Shown: positions 14,186 to 18,252 of the stretch, piece after piece
Position numbering within the stretch: the stretch's first letter is position 1
How the letters are laid out: each line of letters begins with the position of its first letter
Assembly: GCA_011391835.1 (NCBI GenBank)
Contig: JAABPS010000011.1
Coordinates: 1-18,252, forward strand
Length of the DNA: 18,252 nucleotides
Origin: Desulfobacteraceae bacterium
GTDB taxonomy: Bacteria; Desulfobacterota; Desulfobacteria; Desulfobacterales; JAABPS01
Direction of reading: 5' to 3'
Translations under genes and position numbers: made by a program
The notes under the pieces: model-generated
What the model saw: the letters and a program-made list of their open reading frames with translations, nothing else
Database searches by the model: none
What the model was told of the DNA's origin: nothing

Positions 14186-14668
14186 TTATCGATTTAATTC
14201 AATAAAAAGCGGCTCCATAGATGTTCCATTTATTCTCAGGCGGGCAATAGAAATAGGGGGTTTAAACGGCCCTGCGGTACCAGGATTAAGGAAGAGCACA
14301 CCGTTTTTAAATTCTGCTGATGAGCGATGGGTGTGGCCGCTGATGACGGCATGAATACCTGCAGATGCGGGATCCACGTCCAGAGTATTTACGTCATGAA
14401 GCACATAAATCATAACATCGCCTATTTCAACAATATCTGTCGCGGGCAGCCTGAACGCCCACTCGCCGGTATCCATATTGCCTCTTACTGCTTTGACGGG
14501 CGCGATGTTTTTGAGTTCTTCCAAAACATCCGGGCTGCCGATATCTCCGGCGTGAACAATGAGATCAGTACCTTTAAAGGCGTTCACTGCTTCAGATCGT
14601 ATCAACCCATGGGTATCAGAGATGACTCCTATGGTGTAGTTTTTCTTCTGTTGTGATCGTTTATCCAT
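14186..14668 (-). CDS. YfcE/MJ0936-type metallophosphoesterase
   Basis: Small cytoplasmic calcineurin-like phosphodiesterase, 160 residues, the usual size of the YfcE/MJ0936 family. Metal ligands are visible in order: GVISDTHG (residues 14-21), HAGDIG, RGNMD (the GN[HD]-type block), LHD and SGHTHR, followed by the typical NPGTAG. Members hydrolyse phosphodiesters such as bis-pNPP with two Mn or similar ions; physiological substrates are mostly unknown. It is last in a likely three-gene minus-strand operon, 18 bases after the DUF3786 gene. No Shine-Dalgarno precedes ATG 14668, and no other start fits before the first motif, so translational coupling to the upstream gene is likely. Confidence 0.9.
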   Translation of the reverse strand: MDKRSQQKKNYTIGVISDTHGLIRSEAVNAFKGTDLIVHAGDIGSPDVLEELKNIAPVKAVRGNMDTGEWAFRLPATDIVEIGDVMIYVLHDVNTLDVDPASAGIHAVISGHTHRSSAEFKNGVLFLNPGTAGPFKPPISIARLRINGTSMEPLFIELNR

Positions 14669-14686
14669 GTGTATATTTTTTTCGGG

Positions 14687-15304
14687 TTAAGCAGATGAAA
14701 TCTTTTTTAAACAGTTATTAAGCAATACGCCCACCATCGCCAGGCATTCTGCATCCAGAAATTTATCAGCGTCGTTTTGAAAGAGAACGGAGCAGGCAGA
14801 AGAAAAGTTTTTATCCATGTCATTAAACAGCAACAAAAGCGGAATTTTCGGAAGAATATCAAACTGCATGGAAACATCGTAGGAAAGTTCAAGCTGAGGT
14901 GGATATCCGCCCAGTGCTTTAGCGGCATTTTTAAGAGCGTTTATTTTTCCTGAGAATTGATGGGCAATAGGCCTTTCAACGTCGTTGGCATAAAATTTCA
15001 GCAAGGGCCCTGAATCCTTAAAATCTCTATAGGATACCCAGCCTTTTTTATGAGTAGGAAAATCAGGGCATAATAAAATGTATTTACTAAGAATAATACA
15101 GATGTCAAAAGAGGGTCGTTTTTCTGATGGTCCTATGATCCCTTTTCCTGAAACCCGGTAGGATTGGCTGAATACCTTAATGACGGCTTCATTATCAAGA
15201 ACTTGTATGCCGAGTTTATCTTCAAGAGCTTTAAGATTTCGTTGAGATATTTGCTCCAGATAATACGTGTATGTTTTTTCAAAAACGGAAGAAGTTTGGG
15301 TCAT
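14687..15304 (-). CDS. DUF3786-family protein
   Basis: Uncharacterised family that I recall mainly from Desulfobacterota and other anaerobes; no function is known to me. From ATG 15304 it has 205 residues: YYLEQISQRNLKALEDKLG near the start, VSGKGIIGPSEKRPS, a middle WVSYRDFKDSGPLLKFY, ALGGYPPQLELSYDVSM, and a C-terminal DILPKIPLLLLFNDMDKNFSS with LFQNDADKFLDAECLAMV. This order and the IPLLLLFNDMDxxF block suit DUF3786. The frame is open further upstream to 15418, overlapping the acyltransferase gene by 92 bases, but family sequence begins only after the methionine at 15304; ATG 15352 is another candidate. None has a clear ribosome binding site. Cytoplasmic, no signal peptide. It sits 22 bases after the acyltransferase. 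Confidence 0.7.
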   Translation of the reverse strand: MTQTSSVFEKTYTYYLEQISQRNLKALEDKLGIQVLDNEAVIKVFSQSYRVSGKGIIGPSEKRPSFDICIILSKYILLCPDFPTHKKGWVSYRDFKDSGPLLKFYANDVERPIAHQFSGKINALKNAAKALGGYPPQLELSYDVSMQFDILPKIPLLLLFNDMDKNFSSACSVLFQNDADKFLDAECLAMVGVLLNNCLKKISSA

Positions 15305-15326
15305 TTTTTTAACATTCAGAAGATAA

Positions 15327-16736
15327 TCAGCTTCGCCAATGACGAATTGCATTGGCGTAGTAGGATAAAATATCCATCGACTTTGGATTAGCTTTAAACT
15401 CTCCATTTGATTCGACAATCATTTTTCTTAATTTAAGCATTTCAATGGCATCGGTAATTGACTCTTCAGTTGATTTTTGGGAACGATAAACCGGCCCTCC
15501 TTTTTTTTCTACTTCTTCAATGATGTGATGAACCTTTGCCTTTACATCAAACATCGTCATGGGTTGACTGGGGCATTCGGAAAACACGGTCGAAACAAGG
15601 GAAACCGGAAGTGCCGGGATGATGTTTCGGATCGTATTCATCAGCGTATTACAAATTTTTTCAATTTCTCCAAATCGAAGAGAACGATCAAGTTTACTGA
15701 AGTTAAGGTTATTTTTCCGGCAGTATTGCTTTGCAGAAAAGCTGGGGCCGAAATTAACGCACGCATATCCAAAATGCTGCCATTTTCTAAGTATCATTAA
15801 CATCAGGTTGCGGAAAATAAATCCAAAGATTGTTTTAAAAATAAACCATTTGCTTCTTTTTTTGGATGCGGGATTAAGCCCGTATAAGAGGCTCCGATCT
15901 TCTATGGTTCTGTCATAATTGATGCCCACTGGGATAAAAATAATATCACGGTCATGTTCCGGATCAAAACTTCGAAGCATATAATCAATAAATCCAAACT
16001 TTGGACGTTGAATTCTGCCGTCCTGGCTGAGCCTGCCTTCAAGGAACACCGCCTGGCACACACCTTCCTTTGTGGCCATGTGAATATATCGTTCGAGCAC
16101 CAACCGATATAACGGAATACCGGAGTTTCTTCGTACAAAAAAAGCTCCCATGGCACGAATCAGGGTTTGCAATGGCCATATTTTTGCCCACTCTCCAACT
16201 GCATAGGACAGAGTGGTTCTCTCAGCAGCTAAAAAAGCGACCAGAATATAATCCATATTGCTGCGATGGTTCATGACAAAGATGACGGTGGAATCACGAT
16301 TGATGGACTCGTATTTGTCCTTATCATACAGGCCGAAACGGACCCTGTATAAAAGCCGGGCGATTTTTTTAGCCAGCCAGTATCCGATTCGAAAATACAA
16401 ATAGGCATTAAACGACGGAACGATTTCTTTGGCATATTTAACGACTTCTGCCTGTACGATTTCATAGGGAGAAAAACTTTCTTTTGCATGGGCATGGATG
16501 GCTTCAATTACCTTTTTGTCGTATACCAGCCGGTCAATTAACACCTGCCTTTTTGTGAGCTGGAATGGCCGGATGCCAATGTCAAGCCGGGTGCTGATTT
16601 CATCAATAACACGGTAAATTCTACGCCTGAGAAACCATCGAACACTTGGAATAAAAATACGGTCAAGGATGGCCAAGATGGCAGCAACGATGAGTAGTAG
16701 AAAAATCCAGAGAGGTATAGTTACTTGGCCGGGCAT
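15327..16736 (-). CDS. PlsB-like glycerophospholipid acyltransferase
   Basis: Membrane-associated acyltransferase of the PlsB/PlsC superfamily, expected to move an acyl chain to glycerol-3-phosphate or a related acceptor at the start of phospholipid synthesis. The 469 residues start with a hydrophobic anchor (about 7-29). Block I is NHRSNMDYILVAF with the catalytic H-x4-D, block II GAFFVRRNSG, block III FLEGRLSQDGR and block IV IFIPVGINYDR. Blocks I, II and IV resemble E. coli PlsB, but block III lacks the usual EGGRSR arginines. It is much shorter than E. coli PlsB (807), missing the large N-terminal part. TAAGG lies about ten bases before ATG 16736. It heads a likely operon with the DUF3786 and phosphoesterase genes. 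PlsB-like is firm; the exact acceptor is not. Confidence 0.82.
   Translation of the reverse strand: MPGQVTIPLWIFLLLIVAAILAILDRIFIPSVRWFLRRRIYRVIDEISTRLDIGIRPFQLTKRQVLIDRLVYDKKVIEAIHAHAKESFSPYEIVQAEVVKYAKEIVPSFNAYLYFRIGYWLAKKIARLLYRVRFGLYDKDKYESINRDSTVIFVMNHRSNMDYILVAFLAAERTTLSYAVGEWAKIWPLQTLIRAMGAFFVRRNSGIPLYRLVLERYIHMATKEGVCQAVFLEGRLSQDGRIQRPKFGFIDYMLRSFDPEHDRDIIFIPVGINYDRTIEDRSLLYGLNPASKKRSKWFIFKTIFGFIFRNLMLMILRKWQHFGYACVNFGPSFSAKQYCRKNNLNFSKLDRSLRFGEIEKICNTLMNTIRNIIPALPVSLVSTVFSECPSQPMTMFDVKAKVHHIIEEVEKKGGPVYRSQKSTEESITDAIEMLKLRKMIVESNGEFKANPKSMDILSYYANAIRHWRS
15334..15357. other. Inverted repeat in the 3' end of the acyltransferase gene
   Basis: CGCCAATG (15334-15341) and CATTGGCG (15350-15357) form a perfect eight-base stem with an eight-base loop, just inside the acyltransferase stop and 30 bases ahead of the DUF3786 start. 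No T-run follows on either strand. It could mask or expose an alternative start (ATG 15352 lies in one arm) or modulate coupling between the two genes. Its being dictated by the coding sequence alone cannot be excluded. Confidence 0.35.
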
Positions 16737-16890
16737 GATAAGAAAACCTTAGTCAACTGAATCAATCGAGTCAATTCAAATAAGCCACACCAAATTATAT
16801 TGGGTGGAAATGCAGAACCCGTGTATATATTTTTTCCTAACAGCCTATTGAGCATAGAAAGCTTAAGATTCAAAAGAGTTAGATATTTTC

Positions 16891-17724
16891 CTATCTATGG
16901 GTTGCACGTTTTATCAGTCTGAATCCCATATTTTTGTGCCGGTAACTCTTTTCGGCTTCTTTGCGAAACGCAGATCGGCATGCATAAGGGGGATCTCCCC
17001 AACTGCCGCCTCTATAAACACGGTTTGATCCTGAATCCAGATAAGACAGGGGCGGATTCTTGACAGGATAGGCTGGATATCGATATTTTGAGTTGATGCA
17101 CCACTCTAAAACATTCCCGTGCATATCGTACACGCCCCATGCATTGGGCTTTTTTGTCGCCACAGGATGAACGCTTTTAAAGGAGTTGCCTGCATACCAG
17201 GCAACCGCGTCTAAATTCAGATCATTATCCAGACCGATCATTTTTCCATTGGTAAACGATGTTGTACTGCCGGCCCGGCAGGCATATTCCCACTGGGCTT
17301 CGGTGGGAAGCATATATTCATTTTCAGACAGACGGGTTCCTTCAAGAGAATTGAGTTTTTGAATAAATGCCAGCGCTTCTTCCCAGGAGATGCTTTCAAC
17401 AGGGCACGCATCGCCGCAGTCAACGAAATCTGCGGGGCTATTCCCCATGACTGCTTTCCAATGCGCCTGAGTGACTTCAGTTGTTTGAATATAATATCCT
17501 TCTGTCAGCGTTACTTCATGCTGTGTTTCATCAATTTGCTTTTCATGGGGAAAATTCTGCAAAACACGCTCCACCTCTCTTGGCGGGCTTCCCATAATAA
17601 ATGAGCCGGGTTTCATATATACGAAGTTCATGCCAATAGAGTTGGTAAAGGTATCTTGACCAACAGCCCGGCCAGAGAAAAGAAGATTGATAATTACAAA
17701 TAACCATATATATTTTATTTTCAT
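16891..17724 (-). CDS. Exported SUMF1/FGE-fold protein
   Basis: Formylglycine-generating-enzyme-like (SUMF1, C-type-lectin-like) domain protein of 277 residues. ATG 17724 is preferred over the longer frame start at 17790 because AAAGGA stands about nine bases upstream and MKIKYIWLFVIINLLFSGRAVG is then a clean signal peptide. The mature domain runs from NSIGMNFVYMKPGSFIMGS through YYIQTTEVTQAHW, PVESISWEEALAFI, LPTEAQWEYACRAGS, WGVYDMHGNVLEWC, VYRGGSWGD and NMGFRL, i.e. nearly the full fold. The C-terminal block has a single cysteine (ACRSAFR) and not the two copper-binding cysteines of true formylglycine-generating enzymes, so catalysis on sulfatases is unlikely. Role is more likely binding or maturation in the periplasm. 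It lies 71 bases after a phosphodiester-glycosidase-like gene on the same strand. Confidence 0.85.
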   Translation of the reverse strand: MKIKYIWLFVIINLLFSGRAVGQDTFTNSIGMNFVYMKPGSFIMGSPPREVERVLQNFPHEKQIDETQHEVTLTEGYYIQTTEVTQAHWKAVMGNSPADFVDCGDACPVESISWEEALAFIQKLNSLEGTRLSENEYMLPTEAQWEYACRAGSTTSFTNGKMIGLDNDLNLDAVAWYAGNSFKSVHPVATKKPNAWGVYDMHGNVLEWCINSKYRYPAYPVKNPPLSYLDSGSNRVYRGGSWGDPPYACRSAFRKEAEKSYRHKNMGFRLIKRATHR

Positions 17725-17795
17725 GTCAAGGATTCCTTTTGTTGCTGTTTCATAATACACGCTTTTATATTCAAGCCTAACTATTATCAAATAAA

Positions 17796-18252
17796 TTATT
17801 TTAGTAAAACGAGCCTCTTTTTTATTCCAATAACATTGGGGATGGGCCTCGCGATAAGATCGTCTCCTTTATGATCGTTTTCATAACCACCGATAAATTC
17901 GAATTCTTGAGTATCTGTTTGAATGTATAATTGTGCTTCCGTTCCTCCTTCCACATACATGGCCTGTGCAATCTGAATAGGTAGAGCCAGCAGCATATTA
18001 ATAAAATCATGAGGGCTGTGAGGAGAAGGGGAATGGATGAAAAGAACTCTATTTGCAGTATCAATGCCGATGGCGGCGATACTCCATTTTTCAGGCTGCT
18101 GGGCCCATACATTCTCTCTTTTGCAGGAAATTATTCGAATGTTTTGAATAAATGTCCCGTACCTTTTTATCCATTCGTTAAAATCATCACATTCCCTGTC
18201 TATCATTTTAACCAAAGGATCGGAAGGCTTTTTTCTGTTGAAAGCGAGAATT
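17796..18252 (-). CDS. Phosphodiester glycosidase (NAGPA-like) domain protein, C-terminal part
   Basis: The frame is open to the window edge with no stop, so the start lies beyond 18252 and only 151 C-terminal residues are seen. Visible marks are FNRKKPSDPLV, WSIAAIGIDTANRVLFIHS, FINMLLALPIQIAQAMYVEGG and EAQLYIQT, which follow the pattern of NAGPA (PF09992) domains: a strand ending G-I, a hydrophobic DFINMLLAL helix and a ligand loop at the [LY]-x-x-GG-x-x-[AS]-x-L block. The usual NLDGGGS is here YVEGGTE, a departure that could affect activity. Nucleotide-sugar or cell-surface glycan phosphodiester substrates are known for the family. The partial codon of the translation beginning at 18215 uses TTG and is not the true start. 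Probably exported, but the signal region is outside the window. Confidence 0.65.
   Translation of the reverse strand, partial: ILAFNRKKPSDPLVKMIDRECDDFNEWIKRYGTFIQNIRIISCKRENVWAQQPEKWSIAAIGIDTANRVLFIHSPSPHSPHDFINMLLALPIQIAQAMYVEGGTEAQLYIQTDTQEFEFIGGYENDHKGDDLIARPIPNVIGIKKRLVLLK

Noticed and set aside
17725..17790. Longer start (17790) for the SUMF1-fold protein
   Set aside because: It would place 22 non-hydrophobic residues before a clear signal peptide, and the ribosome binding site favours 17724.

Overview
The window reads as ordinary chromosomal DNA of a Gram-negative anaerobe, most likely a member of the Desulfobacterota (inference). Pointers are a ferredoxin-dependent indolepyruvate oxidoreductase (IorAB), a GTP-type PEP carboxykinase, a DUF3786 protein, sigma-54-type promoters, and Sec-exported binding proteins without a lipobox. 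I see no rRNA, tRNA, CRISPR array, transposase, integrase or phage gene.

Layout. (a) 1-2893, minus strand: rdgB, pckG and the start of a small exported SH3-like protein, closely spaced and probably cotranscribed. (b) 3167-5662, plus: iorA-iorB, which convert aryl pyruvates to aryl-acetyl-CoA. (c) 5648-6846: two oppositely oriented arrays of a degenerate AATAGTGA unit, then a two-helix potassium channel with an RCK domain that lacks its own ribosome binding site. (d) 6938-10193, plus: a FAD-dependent glycerol-3-phosphate dehydrogenase and an FGGY sugar/polyol kinase, a probable polyol catabolic pair. (e) 10194-14120, plus: two paralogous 511-residue family 5 solute-binding proteins. Each is preceded by a sigma-54-like -24/-12 element and followed by a nearly identical terminator, so the whole transcription unit appears duplicated. 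(f) 14186-16736, minus: PlsB-like acyltransferase, DUF3786 protein and YfcE-type phosphoesterase, probably one operon. (g) 16891-18252, minus: an exported SUMF1-fold protein and the C-terminal part of a phosphodiester-glycosidase-like protein running off the window.

How the genes fit together. iorAB, pckG, glpD and the kinase suit amino-acid/glycerol fermentation or respiration with gluconeogenic flow through PEP. Glycerol-3-phosphate links glpD to the acyltransferase, but they lie on opposite strands and are not an obvious unit.

The most unusual feature is the duplicated sigma-54 / orphan binding protein / terminator cassette (10414-14120). Both copies are intact and neither has a permease or ATPase gene beside it. 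I found no convincing new defence, mobile or biosynthetic system here.
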